From DASUFE01 sp036274675 (GTDB taxonomy: Bacteria; Pseudomonadota; Gammaproteobacteria; HTCC5015): DNA of 33,837 nt. Of this stretch, positions 1 through 7,330 are shown piece after piece. The position numbers and the translations under genes were made by a program. Within the stretch, counting starts at the first letter, position 1, and each line of letters opens with the position of its first letter. Where the stretch lies: the NCBI GenBank assembly GCA_036274675.1, contig DASUFE010000066.1, positions 1 to 33,837 of the forward strand, given 5' to 3'. Under the pieces are notes generated by a model. That model worked only from the letters and a program-made list of their open reading frames with translations, did no database searches and had not been told where the DNA came from.

Positions 1-103
1 CTTTTTTTGGGCCTGTGTATAACTTTCAAGCTAGTCTAAAACCAGAGCCAGCAGGAACATTGCAAATGCGGCGGGCGGGGTGGAATGAATTTTATTTGAT
101 GGA

Positions 104-122
104 TGCCGGATCAAGTCCGGCA
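104..122. repeat. Palindromic repeat (TGCCGGA-tcaag-TCCGGCA)
   Basis: The 7-bp arms are perfect (104-110 and 116-122) with a 5-base loop. Palindromes of this form (GCCGGA..TCCGGC, commonly flanked by GGAT and GACA as here) are widely dispersed between proteobacterial genes. It lies about 100 bp downstream of the hslU stop on the minus strand and could act as a weak terminator or mRNA stabiliser, but no T-run follows it. Bases 1-103 show no gene I can support. Confidence 0.6.
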
Positions 123-150
123 TGACAGCGTTTTCATCCCCCTGCCCTTA

Positions 151-190
151 GCCGTTCTTAAGCACGCTCTCCGAACATGCCCCTTGGGTA
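151..190 (+). repeat. REP-like dispersed repeat, copy A
   Basis: Contains GCACGCTCTCCGAACATGCC, nearly identical to 7342-7361 and, in inverted orientation, close to 7271-7310. The shared consensus is roughly GTTCTTAMGCRCGYTCTCC followed by GAAC. The core TTCTCCGAA/TTCGGAGAA is self-complementary around a short centre. It lies just downstream of hslU. Three copies in extragenic positions indicate a repeat family rather than chance. Confidence 0.6.
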
Positions 191-215
191 CGAAGGGGGA
201 TGTTCAGGAGGTGAA

Positions 216-1556
216 TTACAAAATATACCGGCTGAGATCCTGATTCTGCGCCAGGTCCTTGAGGTGCCTGTCAACGTAGTCAGCATCGATAAGGAGTTTC
301 TCGCCCGTGTGGTCGGAGGATTCGTAGGAAACATCCTCCAGCAGCCGTTCCATCACGGTATGGAGGCGACGCGCGCCGATGTTCTCGGTGGTCTCGTTGA
401 CCTGGAAGGCGATCTCCGCGATGCGTCGCACGCCGCTCTTGTCGAACTCGACGTTCACATTCTCGGTGGAGATCAGCGCTTTGTACTGTTCGGTCAGCGA
501 ATAATTGGGTTCGGTCAGGATGCGTTCGAAATCCTCGGCCGTCAATGCGTCGAGTTCGACGCGGATCGGCAACCGACCCTGCAATTCGGGGATCAGGTCC
601 GAGGGCTTGGAGAGATGAAACGCTCCGGACGCGATAAACAGAATATGGTCGGTCTTGATCATGCCGTACTTGGTGGAGATGGTCGAGCCTTCGATCAGCG
701 GCAGCAGGTCGCGCTGTACGCCCTCGCGCGAGACGTCGGCGCCGCCGACGTATTCGGAACGGCGCGCGACCTTGTCGATCTCGTCGATGAAGACGATGCC
801 GTTCTGCTCGGCGTTCTGGATGGCCTTGATCTTGAGTTCTTCCTCATTGATCATTTTGGCGGCTTCCTCATCGGTCAGCGCCTTGAGCGCCTGCTTGATC
901 GTCATTTTGCGTGTGCGGCGGCGGTCGCCGGCCATGCTCTGGAACATGTTCTGCAGCTGACTGGTCATTTCCTCCATACCGGGAGGCGCCATGATCTCAA
1001 TGCCGACAGGCGCCACCTGCAACTCGATCTCGACTTCCTTATCGTCGAGCTGGTGCTCGCGCAGGCGCTTGCGCAGCTTCTGCCGCGTTTCGTGGTAAGA
1101 GTCGCTTTCGTTTTCGACCGCGGAATGGGTGTAACCGCGTGGCCGTGGCAGCAGCACGTTCAGCACGCGCTCCTCGGCGGCGTCTTCCGCGCGCGGGCGC
1201 GCCTTCTGCATTTCCTGCTCGCGCATCTGTTTGACCGCGACGTCGGCCAGATCCTTGATGATCGAATCCACGTCGCGGCCGACGTAGCCGACCTCGGTGA
1301 ACTTGGTGGCTTCGACCTTGACGAAGGGCGCATTCGCCAGCCTGGCGAGGCGGCGCGCGATTTCGGTTTTGCCGACCCCGGTCGGACCGATCATCAGGAT
1401 GTTCTTAGGCGTGATTTCGTTGCGCATATTCTCGTCCAGCTGCATGCGGCGCCAGCGGTTGCGCAGCGCGATGGCGACCGAGCGCTTGGCGGCATTCTGG
1501 CCGATGATGTGCTTGTCCAGCTCCTGGACGATCTCGCGTGGAGTCATTTCATACAT
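216..1556 (-). CDS. hslU: ATP-dependent protease ATPase subunit HslU
   Basis: AAA+ unfoldase of the cytoplasmic HslUV (ClpYQ) protease, which unfolds substrates and feeds them to HslV. The chosen start gives 446 aa, the usual family length (E. coli 443), beginning MYEMTPREIVQELDKHIIGQ. The longer open frame upstream only overlaps hslV. Visible motifs are Walker A GPTGVGKT (57-64), the GYVG pore loop (90-93), the variable I-domain (about 110-245), Walker B VFIDEID (about 255-261), an arginine-containing GRLPIRVEL sensor region, and the C-terminal DLSRYIL tail that docks into HslV. It starts 16 bp after hslV and is almost certainly cotranscribed with it from the heat-shock-type promoter upstream of hslV. 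Confidence 0.97.
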   Translation of the reverse strand: MYEMTPREIVQELDKHIIGQNAAKRSVAIALRNRWRRMQLDENMRNEITPKNILMIGPTGVGKTEIARRLARLANAPFVKVEATKFTEVGYVGRDVDSIIKDLADVAVKQMREQEMQKARPRAEDAAEERVLNVLLPRPRGYTHSAVENESDSYHETRQKLRKRLREHQLDDKEVEIELQVAPVGIEIMAPPGMEEMTSQLQNMFQSMAGDRRRTRKMTIKQALKALTDEEAAKMINEEELKIKAIQNAEQNGIVFIDEIDKVARRSEYVGGADVSREGVQRDLLPLIEGSTISTKYGMIKTDHILFIASGAFHLSKPSDLIPELQGRLPIRVELDALTAEDFERILTEPNYSLTEQYKALISTENVNVEFDKSGVRRIAEIAFQVNETTENIGARRLHTVMERLLEDVSYESSDHTGEKLLIDADYVDRHLKDLAQNQDLSRYIL

Positions 1557-1572
1557 GGTTGTGCGCTCAAAA

Positions 1573-2106
1573 TCAAAGTTCTTCGATGGTGAAATTGTGA
1601 TTGGTGTAGATACAAATATCGGCCGCGATGCCCAGGCTGCGCTCGACGATTTCCTTCGCCGCGAGCTGGGTGTTATCGAGCAGCGCCTTCGCCGCCGCCT
1701 GCGCGAAGGCGCCACCGGAACCGATGGCGATGATGTTATGCTCCGGCTCGATCACATCGCCATTGCCGGAGATGGTGAGCGATACGTTCCTGTCCGCGAC
1801 GCAGAGCAGGGCCTGCAGGTGGCGCAGCATTTTGTCGGTGCGCCATTCCTTCGCCAGCTCGACCGCGGCGCGCATCAGGTTGCCGCTGTACTGCTCGAGC
1901 TTGCCCTCGAATTTCTCGAACAGGGTGAAAGCATCGGCGGTGGCGCCGGCAAAACCCGCCAGTACCTTGTCGTTATACAGGCGGCGTACCTTGCGGGCGT
2001 TACCCTTCATGACCGTCTGACCCATGGTGACCTGCCCGTCGCCGCCCATGACAACCTTACCGTCGCGGCGGACGGATAATATGGTGGTGCCGTGAAACTG
2101 TTCCAA
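1573..2106 (-). CDS. hslV: ATP-dependent protease subunit HslV
   Basis: Proteasome-beta-like peptidase of the HslUV complex. The 177-aa protein begins MEQFHGTTILSVRRDG. Family knowledge places the catalytic N-terminal threonine at T7, exposed after removal of the short MEQFHG propeptide. GDGQVTMG, the VRRLYNDKVLAGFAG block and the IAIGSGG block match the family throughout. The start codon is TTG, supported by a GGAG ribosome-binding site about 6 bases upstream and by the propeptide. The next gene on the same strand is hslU after 16 bp. A sigma-32-like promoter lies about 28 bases before the start codon. Confidence 0.97.
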   Translation of the reverse strand: MEQFHGTTILSVRRDGKVVMGGDGQVTMGQTVMKGNARKVRRLYNDKVLAGFAGATADAFTLFEKFEGKLEQYSGNLMRAAVELAKEWRTDKMLRHLQALLCVADRNVSLTISGNGDVIEPEHNIIAIGSGGAFAQAAAKALLDNTQLAAKEIVERSLGIAADICIYTNHNFTIEEL

Positions 2107-2133
2107 TGTGTGCTCCTAGGTAAGCGAATATCC

Positions 2134-2162
2134 TAAATGGGGTCCTGAGCGGCAATATCAAG
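2134..2162 (-). promoter_or_regulatory. Sigma-32 (heat-shock) promoter of hslVU
   Basis: Read on the minus strand, CTTGATA (2162-2156) is followed by a 13-bp spacer and CCCCATTTA (2142-2134). The established sigma-32 consensus is CTTGAAA, 11-16 bp, CCCCATNT. The predicted start is near 2127, leaving an about 20-base leader that contains the hslV ribosome-binding site. hslVU is a classical heat-shock operon, which fits. Confidence 0.8.
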
Positions 2163-2327
2163 GCCGCAATAACCGTTTCCGGGAATGATGCAATAAGGAT
2201 GCAACAAGCCCAAGAGTATAACTATTTCAGAACACCCTCATCCTGACCTTCTCCTCGTAGGGAAGGGCTTATTCTTTGCTTTTGATTTCCCCCGTGTTCT
2301 CCGCGATCTCCGCGAGAGGAATTCTTC

Positions 2328-3272
2328 TTATTTCTTCTTTTTGGCCCGGGGATGGGCTGCGTCGTAGACCTTGGCCAGGTGCTGAAAATCGAGATGGGTA
2401 TACACCTGTGTGGTGCCGATATTGGCGTGACCAAGCAGTTCCTGCACCGTACGCAGATCGCCCGAGGACTCCAGCACGTGAGTGGCGAAGGAGTGGCGCA
2501 GCATATGCGGATGCACATGCCGGTCAAGCCCCTGCTCTTTGGCCCGGGCTTCGAAACGCAGTTGGACGCTGCGCTCACTGAGTCGCCGGCCCCGGTTATT
2601 TAAAAACAGAGCCGGCTCGTCCACCGACTTGCCGCAATAGACATGGCGCACCGACAGCCACGCCTGCAGAGCCTGCGCCGCCTTGCGGCCCATTATGGTA
2701 TCGCGATCCTTATCGCCCTTCCCTTTAACCCTGACGGTACCCTGGGACCAATCGATACTCTGCACATCCAGGCCTGTGAGCTCGGACAGGCGCAAGCCTC
2801 CGGAATACATCAACTCCAGCATGGCGCGGTCGCGCAGGCTCACCGGGTCATTCCCCTTGATGTTTAACAGCTGTTCAATCTGGTCGACATCCAGCACGGA
2901 CGGCAGTTTTTTATCGCTTTTAGGCGCCCTTACATCCTGCGCCGGATTACGGACATTGAATTTCTCCTGCTGCAGAAAGCGGAAGAACATGCGTACCGCG
3001 GACAGGCGGCGCGCGATGCTGCGGCCATGCAGGCCGCCACGGTGAATGCGGCTGCTGAAATTACGGATGCATTCGCTGTCCAGCCGCTCCCAATCCGCGA
3101 TTTCGAGTTGCGCGCAATAGCCGGCAAACGAGTCCAGGTCGCGCCGATAGGCATCGATGGTATGGGGCGAGTACTGTTTTTCGAATTTGAGACGCGCAAT
3201 GAAGCGAGCGATATGCGCGGACAGCGGGGTGATTGCGCCCGCCGGAGTGTTGCCGGTCTTATTGCCGGACAT
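2328..3272 (-). CDS. xerC: Tyrosine recombinase XerC
   Basis: Site-specific recombinase that, with XerD, resolves chromosome dimers at dif under FtsK control. The 314-aa frame starts at MSGNKTG, overlapping the end of the DUF484 gene by 14 bp; the longer open frame is an artefact over that gene. Residues 15-105 form the SAM-like N-terminal DNA-binding domain. The catalytic set is complete: R161 (GLRLSEL), K185 (VKGKGDK), H256 and R259 (HPHMLRHSFATH), H282 (LLGHANI) and nucleophile Y291 (QVYTHLDF). The tail ends in KKKK. The order dapF-DUF484-xerC is the standard gammaproteobacterial arrangement, which favours XerC over XerD. Confidence 0.96.
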   Translation of the reverse strand: MSGNKTGNTPAGAITPLSAHIARFIARLKFEKQYSPHTIDAYRRDLDSFAGYCAQLEIADWERLDSECIRNFSSRIHRGGLHGRSIARRLSAVRMFFRFLQQEKFNVRNPAQDVRAPKSDKKLPSVLDVDQIEQLLNIKGNDPVSLRDRAMLELMYSGGLRLSELTGLDVQSIDWSQGTVRVKGKGDKDRDTIMGRKAAQALQAWLSVRHVYCGKSVDEPALFLNNRGRRLSERSVQLRFEARAKEQGLDRHVHPHMLRHSFATHVLESSGDLRTVQELLGHANIGTTQVYTHLDFQHLAKVYDAAHPRAKKKK

Positions 3273-3951
3273 GAACCGACAGGGCGCTGCTGACCAGATC
3301 GCCGAGATGCGACAGGAACAGGCCGCCCATGGTGGGGTTGAACTGCTGCGGATTGCGGCTGGCGAGCGCGAGCAGGCCCAGCGGACCGGCGGCATGCAGC
3401 GGGATGAGCGCGGCGGACTTGATCTCGCCGGCGTTACCCGCGAACAGGAACTCGGACTGCTGCGCGCGCAGACGGCCGCAGACGGGCTTGTTATTGTTCA
3501 GCAGCTCATCGAACAGGGCTTCCAGGCTTTCCTCGTCCATCGCGATCGCGAAATCGTCGGAAACGTCGTCAAGCAGGCGCAGCGCGACAAAGTCGGTGTT
3601 GAACAGCTCGCGGATCTTGTCCTGGGCGACGGCGATCACGTCCGACAGGGACTTGGTGCCCAACAGTTCGCTCGCGAAATCGTGCAACTGGCGGCTCAAC
3701 TGTTCGTTCGCGCGCGCGATCTGGACCAGTTCGATCAGCTTGCGTTCCAGCGAGCGGTTCTGATCGCGCAGCACCGCGACCTGACGCTCGATCAGGGACA
3801 CCGCGCCGCCGGTACCGGCGTGGGTAACGCGCATCAGCGCGAGGATCTGTGGATACTGCTCGAAAAAATCGGGGTGTTCTTTCAGATACGACATGACATC
3901 GGCGGCCTCGAGCGAGGCGGCTTCGGGGGAGGCAGATCGATGCGTGCTCAT
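3259..3951 (-). CDS. DUF484 family protein (GAF-like)
   Basis: A 230-aa protein of the DUF484 (YigA) family, found between dapF and xerC in many gammaproteobacteria; its molecular role is not established. The N-terminal motif VMSYLKEHPDFFEQYPQIL (about 19-37) is characteristic. A predicted coiled coil follows (about 50-90, rich in L, R, E and Q), then a GAF-like domain (about 95-225) containing FVALRLLDD and a hydrophobic SAALIPLHAAGPLGLLAL core. The start codon overlaps the stop of the dapF remnant (ATGA, 3948-3951), and the end overlaps the xerC start by 14 bp, so the three were an operon with translational coupling. The dapF remnant still supplies the overlapping stop. Confidence 0.9.
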   Translation of the reverse strand: MSTHRSASPEAASLEAADVMSYLKEHPDFFEQYPQILALMRVTHAGTGGAVSLIERQVAVLRDQNRSLERKLIELVQIARANEQLSRQLHDFASELLGTKSLSDVIAVAQDKIRELFNTDFVALRLLDDVSDDFAIAMDEESLEALFDELLNNNKPVCGRLRAQQSEFLFAGNAGEIKSAALIPLHAAGPLGLLALASRNPQQFNPTMGGLFLSHLGDLVSSALSVHVRQ

Positions 3952-4181
3952 AACTCTATTTCACCCTCGAATACCCGTTCTGCGGGCCCGCTCATCCACA
4001 GTTCGCGGCCGGGACCCTGCCGCTCAATTATAAGGTTTCCGCCGGGAAGTGAAACGGTTACTTTGGGACCCGGCAGCTCCCGTACCCGCCCGATCGACTG
4101 CGGCGCAGGTCCCGCTGCCGCAGGCCACACTCGTAAACCCGCGGATTGATATGATCGCGAAGAGGCGGAGACACCGAGCAT
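3948..4181 (-). pseudogene. dapF: Diaminopimelate epimerase, 3' remnant (dapF pseudogene)
   Basis: DapF converts LL- to meso-diaminopimelate for lysine and peptidoglycan. Only the 3' end survives. The C-terminal stretch KVTVSLPGGNLIIERQGPG and ELWMSGPAERVFEGEIEL is clearly DapF. Upstream of it the frame is lost: the second active-site cysteine block ACGSGTCAAV is encoded at 4125-4096 in a different frame from this ending. From that cysteine codon to the stop is 57 codons plus one base, close to the about 57 residues of intact DapF, which implies one net frameshift. Everything before it (about 210 residues, including the first active-site cysteine) is absent, because lysA ends only 84 bp upstream. 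The open frame of 77 codons (MLGVSASS...) is probably not functional. An assembly error cannot be excluded, but both a frameshift and a large deletion would be needed. Confidence 0.85.
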
Positions 4182-4264
4182 TTTATTGAAAAAGCAGTAC
4201 GGCGAATTTCTTTATTAGCCTGATAATTCTCTGTGAACCCGGCGCCTTTGTGGTGAATTTTCCT

Positions 4265-5515
4265 TCATTCAGCCAGCAGGCGTTCGGTGGCCCATAGTGA
4301 TTGCAGTTCTTCGCGCGGACGTACCAGGTAGAAATTAGCGCCGTCGACCATCACTTCCGGCGGTCGCGGCCGGGTGTTGTAGTTCGAGCTCATCACAAAA
4401 CCGTAGGCGCCGGCGGAACGTATCGCGAGCAGATCGCCTTCGGCGAGCGCAAGCTCGCGGTCCTTGCCGAGGAAATCTCCGGTCTCGCATACCGGCCCCA
4501 CGATATCGTAGCGATAAGCCGCGCCGCCGCCCTGCAGATTCAAGGGCGCGATATCCATCCACGCCTTGTATAAAGAGGGACGCAGCAGATCGTTCATCGC
4601 CGCGTCGACCACGGCAAAGTGCTTGTGCGGCGTGTGTTTCAGGTATTCGACCCGGGTCAGCAGCATACCCGCATTGCCGACAATGGCGCGACCGGGCTCG
4701 AGCAGGATTTTGTAGGTTTTGCCTCGCAAGCGCTGCAATAGGGTCGAGATCAGCTCCAGCGGCAGAGGCGGCGTTTCCTTGTCGTAACGGATGCCGAGGC
4801 CCCCGCCCAGGTCGAGGTGCCGTATCGTCACGCCCTGCTGCTCCAGTCTTGAAGCAAGTTGCAGCACCCTGTCCAGTGCGTCTATAAAGGGTTCCAGCTG
4901 AGTCAACTGCGAGCCGATGTGGCAGTCGATGCCATCGACTTCGATATGCGGCAGTTCACGCGCGCGCCGATACACGGCTTCGACTTCGTTTATATCAATG
5001 CCGAATTTGTTGTCTTTAAGGCCGGTCGAAATGTAGGGATGCGTTTTGGCATCCACGTCGGGATTGACGCGCACTGAAATACGGGCCACCTGACCGCGCT
5101 TGCCGGCTATCAGGTTAATGCGCTCCAGCTCGCCCGCGGATTCCACGTTGAAACAGTAAATACCCGCCTCCAGCGCCCGTTCGATTTCAGCCGCCTGCTT
5201 GCCGACACCCGAGAAGACAATTTTCGAGGCATCACCACCGGCGGCCAGCACGCGCTCGAGCTCGCCAACCGAGACGATATCGAAGCCCGAGCCCAGCCGG
5301 GCCAGCACGTCGAGCAGGGCCAGGCTCGAATTGGCCTTGACCGAGTAGCAGATCAGATGAGGGTGTGAACCAAAAGCCTCGTCGAAGGCGAGCCAATTGT
5401 GCTCCAGGGCGGCTCTCGAATAGACGTAGCAAGGCGTGCCGAATCGCTCCACGATTTCGCGCAGATCCGCCTCTTCAGCATGCAGCCGGCCGTCACGGTA
5501 ATTGAAGAAATCCAT
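4265..5515 (-). CDS. lysA: Diaminopimelate decarboxylase LysA
   Basis: PLP-dependent enzyme catalysing the last lysine step, meso-diaminopimelate to L-lysine plus CO2. I chose the ATG giving MDFFNYRDGRL (416 aa) because a GAGG ribosome-binding site lies 6 bases upstream; a TTG four codons earlier would overlap the lptM stop. Motifs: PLP-binding lysine in YSVKANSS (K60), HIGSQ, the glycine-rich LDLGGGLGIRYD phosphate-binding loop, EPGRAIVGNAG, and the catalytic cysteine region PVCETGDFLG near the C terminus. It follows the LptM-like lipoprotein gene by 8 bp. The downstream dapF, which would make its substrate, is broken. Confidence 0.96.
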   Translation of the reverse strand: MDFFNYRDGRLHAEEADLREIVERFGTPCYVYSRAALEHNWLAFDEAFGSHPHLICYSVKANSSLALLDVLARLGSGFDIVSVGELERVLAAGGDASKIVFSGVGKQAAEIERALEAGIYCFNVESAGELERINLIAGKRGQVARISVRVNPDVDAKTHPYISTGLKDNKFGIDINEVEAVYRRARELPHIEVDGIDCHIGSQLTQLEPFIDALDRVLQLASRLEQQGVTIRHLDLGGGLGIRYDKETPPLPLELISTLLQRLRGKTYKILLEPGRAIVGNAGMLLTRVEYLKHTPHKHFAVVDAAMNDLLRPSLYKAWMDIAPLNLQGGGAAYRYDIVGPVCETGDFLGKDRELALAEGDLLAIRSAGAYGFVMSSNYNTRPRPPEVMVDGANFYLVRPREELQSLWATERLLAE

Positions 5516-5523
5516 GGCCGCCC

Positions 5524-5658
5524 TCAATTATGCGATGCGTCCTGCTCCGGGGGAATGACCCGGGCGGGCTCGGCATCGGGCAGGTACAGGTCGCCCTTGT
5601 TGCCGCAACCGGCAAGCAGGGCAAGTATCAGGCAACCCGTGATAATTTTTCCGGCCAT
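5524..5658 (-). CDS. lptM: LptM-like small lipoprotein
   Basis: A 44-aa lipoprotein starting MAGKIITGCLILALLAGC. The lipobox LAGC gives lipidated Cys18, followed by GNKGDLYLPDAEP, which matches the conserved GLKGPLY(F/L)P pattern of the LptM (YifL) family. In E. coli LptM assists maturation of the LPS translocon subunit LptD in the outer membrane. It is encoded immediately upstream of lysA, the usual family position. The upstream part of the open frame (to 5754) overlaps the divergent gene and lacks a signal-peptide pattern, so the start at 5658 is preferred. Confidence 0.82.
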   Translation of the reverse strand: MAGKIITGCLILALLAGCGNKGDLYLPDAEPARVIPPEQDASHN

Positions 5659-5695
5659 GATTAAAATTCGCTCCATGCCGTTACAAAGCACGCAG

Positions 5696-5701
5696 TATAA
5701 T
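5696..5701 (+). promoter_or_regulatory. Candidate -10 element (TATAAT)
   Basis: A perfect TATAAT lies 45 bp before the plus-strand start at 5747, in the 88-bp divergent spacer between lptM/lysA and the membrane-protein gene. No convincing -35 hexamer sits 16-18 bp upstream, so this is a tentative call. Confidence 0.35.
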
Positions 5702-5746
5702 GATTTAACAAACGCGATATAAGCCTCCGTTGAAAACAGGTGCCCG

Positions 5747-6406
5747 ATGACCATCGATAAACTCTACCTGATAATCGCCCTGGCTCTGCTGCTCGGCTTG
5801 CTGCTGGTCGGAATGGGCATCCGCCGCCTGTTCGGGCGCTCCAAATTCAGCGGTGGCTTTAACATCGTGTTCGGCGTCGCGCTGGTCGCGCTCGCGGTCG
5901 GCAGCGTCGGTATACTCATCAACCTCTATACCTACCAGACGTTGACCGGTGAACAGCCCGTCGGCTCGCTCCGCTTTGAAAAATTCGCGCAGCGCGAATA
6001 CGTCGCCACTCTCGATACCGGCTCCGGGCAATCCCGCCAGTTCACGGTCTTCGGCGACGAATGCCAGATGGATGCGCGCATTCTGAAGTGGCACTACTTC
6101 GCCAACCTGATCGGCTTTGATACTCTCTACCGGCTGGACCGCATCAGCGGCCGTTACAAGGATGTAGCCGCGGAGAAAACCGAGAAACGAAGCGTATACG
6201 CGCTGGTTGAGGATCCAGGCATTGAAATCTGGTCGCTTATCAACCGCCTCAACGAACACCTGCCCTGGATCGACGCCGTTTACGGCAACGCGGTCTATCT
6301 GCCCATGGAACAAGGCGCTGCCTACCGGATCACCATGACCGACAGCGGCTTGGTCGCGCGGCCGGAAAACGCGGCGGCGGAACAGGCGGTGCAGCATTGG
6401 CGCTAA
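5747..6406 (+). CDS. Conserved hypothetical membrane protein, two TM segments
   Basis: A 219-aa protein of unknown function. Two hydrophobic segments lie at about 7-24 (LYLIIALALLLGLLLVGMG) and 40-60 (IVFGVALVALAVGSVGILINLY), separated by a short basic loop (RRLFGRSK). A soluble domain of about 155 residues follows, with motifs such as WHYFANLIGFDTLYRLDRISGRY. Topology by the positive-inside rule puts the loop in the cytoplasm and the large domain in the periplasm. Homologues are sometimes labelled efflux pump, but nothing here supports transport: there are only two helices. It starts behind an ACAGG ribosome-binding site and ends 25 bp before the esterase, so the two are probably cotranscribed. 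Confidence 0.8.
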   Translation: MTIDKLYLIIALALLLGLLLVGMGIRRLFGRSKFSGGFNIVFGVALVALAVGSVGILINLYTYQTLTGEQPVGSLRFEKFAQREYVATLDTGSGQSRQFTVFGDECQMDARILKWHYFANLIGFDTLYRLDRISGRYKDVAAEKTEKRSVYALVEDPGIEIWSLINRLNEHLPWIDAVYGNAVYLPMEQGAAYRITMTDSGLVARPENAAAEQAVQHWR

Positions 6407-6431
6407 GCGCAAACCGGAGCTCCTGAGCTGT

Positions 6432-7082
6432 GTGGAAACCGGGCCCTCCGGCCCGGCGGCCCGGCATAGCGTCATCTGGCTGCACGGTCTCGGCGCCGAC
6501 GGCCATGATTTCGAGCCGTTGGTGCCCGCGCTGCGCCTGCCCCCCGAAACTTCGGTGCGTTTTATTTTCCCGCACGCGCCGGAGCAACCCGTGACGCTCA
6601 ATGGCGGCTACGTCATGCGTGCCTGGTTCGATATTTACACGCTCGAACGCCTGAACCCGGTCGACTCGGAAGGCATCGCAACTTCGGTCGCTGCGACGCA
6701 TGCCCTGATCGACCGCGAAATCGAGGGTGGCGTCGCCAGTGAAAACATTGTGATTGCCGGCTTTTCGCAGGGCGGTGTCATCGCGCTGCATGCGGCAATG
6801 CAATACCCGCAGACCCTGGCGGGAGTCGCCGCACTCTCAACTTACCTGCCGCTGGCCGAAGAGCTCTCAAGGCAACAAACGAACGCTAACGCGGGCGCTC
6901 CGGTTTTCATGGCGCATGGTTTATATGATTCGGTGCTTTCCATCGAATTGGGACGCAAAAGCCATGCTGCGCTCAGGAAGTTTCACCCGAAGGTTGATTG
7001 GCGCGAATATCCCATGGAACATGCAGTATGCCCGGAAGAAGTGGTCGATCTCAGCAACTGGCTGCAGAGTATTTTTAAATAA
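6432..7082 (+). CDS. Carboxylesterase, alpha/beta hydrolase (phospholipase/carboxylesterase family)
   Basis: A cytosolic serine esterase of the Abhydrolase_2 family, which acts on short-chain esters. It reads SVIWLHGLGADGHDFEPLVPAL at the N terminus. The nucleophile is S112 in GFSQGG, the acid D166 in HGLYDSVL, and the base H197 in YPMEHAVCPEEV. From the GTG at 6432 it is 216 aa. The reading frame stays open upstream, and the preceding codons (from 6411) read KPELLSCVE, resembling the LLPCVE start of relatives. The real start may therefore lie a few codons earlier on a non-standard codon (CTG at 6423 or ATT at 6396), as no ATG, GTG or TTG occurs in frame before 6432. Confidence 0.9.
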   Translation: METGPSGPAARHSVIWLHGLGADGHDFEPLVPALRLPPETSVRFIFPHAPEQPVTLNGGYVMRAWFDIYTLERLNPVDSEGIATSVAATHALIDREIEGGVASENIVIAGFSQGGVIALHAAMQYPQTLAGVAALSTYLPLAEELSRQQTNANAGAPVFMAHGLYDSVLSIELGRKSHAALRKFHPKVDWREYPMEHAVCPEEVVDLSNWLQSIFK

Positions 7083-7100
7083 AGAAAGACTTCTCACAGA

Positions 7101-7120
7101 TGATTACAGGGATGTAATCA
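7101..7120. repeat. Perfect hairpin TGATTACA-ggga-TGTAATCA
   Basis: 8-bp perfect arms with a 4-base loop, 18 bp after the esterase stop. No T-run follows, so it is not a canonical intrinsic terminator. It could be a 3'-end stabilising hairpin or part of a dispersed repeat. Confidence 0.5.
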
Positions 7121-7270
7121 GTAGAATCGAGTCGGGAACAAAGATTGAGTACGCAATGACGCTTGAGGTATAAATGCTCGCGGAGTAACCGAAGGTCGCC
7201 ATATAGTCCGCTGCTTTTTCTTCGCGAGGAGCATTTTTAATCTTTCAGAGCGCGTTTTTCGCACTCTTTG

Positions 7271-7310
7271 TCGACAGGCGCGCGTTCGGAGAACGCGCGT
7301 AAGAACAGTC
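7271..7310 (-). repeat. REP-like dispersed repeat, copy B (inverted)
   Basis: Read on the minus strand it runs GTTCTTACGCGCGTTCTCC then GAACGCGCGCCTG, matching copies A (151-190) and C (7331-7366). This copy is itself a strong hairpin: CGCGCGTTC (7279-7287), GGA loop, GAACGCGCG (7291-7299). Confidence 0.6.
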
Positions 7311-7330
7311 AGCCTTCAGCCACTAACAAA

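Noticed and set aside
14..22. Isolated perfect DnaA-box-like sequence (TGTGTATAA)
   Set aside because: A single 9-mer with two degenerate positions occurs by chance in this length; there is no cluster and it is far from dnaA.
177..1592. 471-codon plus-strand open frame across hslU
   Set aside because: It is entirely antisense to hslU, whose motifs are complete, and shows no recognisable domain; GC-rich genes commonly leave such open antisense frames.
2222..2327. Sequence after xerC resembling proteobacterial CCCTCATCCTGACC-type dispersed repeat
   Set aside because: Only one degenerate copy is in the window, so a repeat cannot be shown from this sequence alone; no gene is supported there either.
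5705..6601. 298-codon minus-strand open frame opposite the membrane-protein and esterase genes
   Set aside because: Crosses two real genes on the other strand and has no family-like motif.
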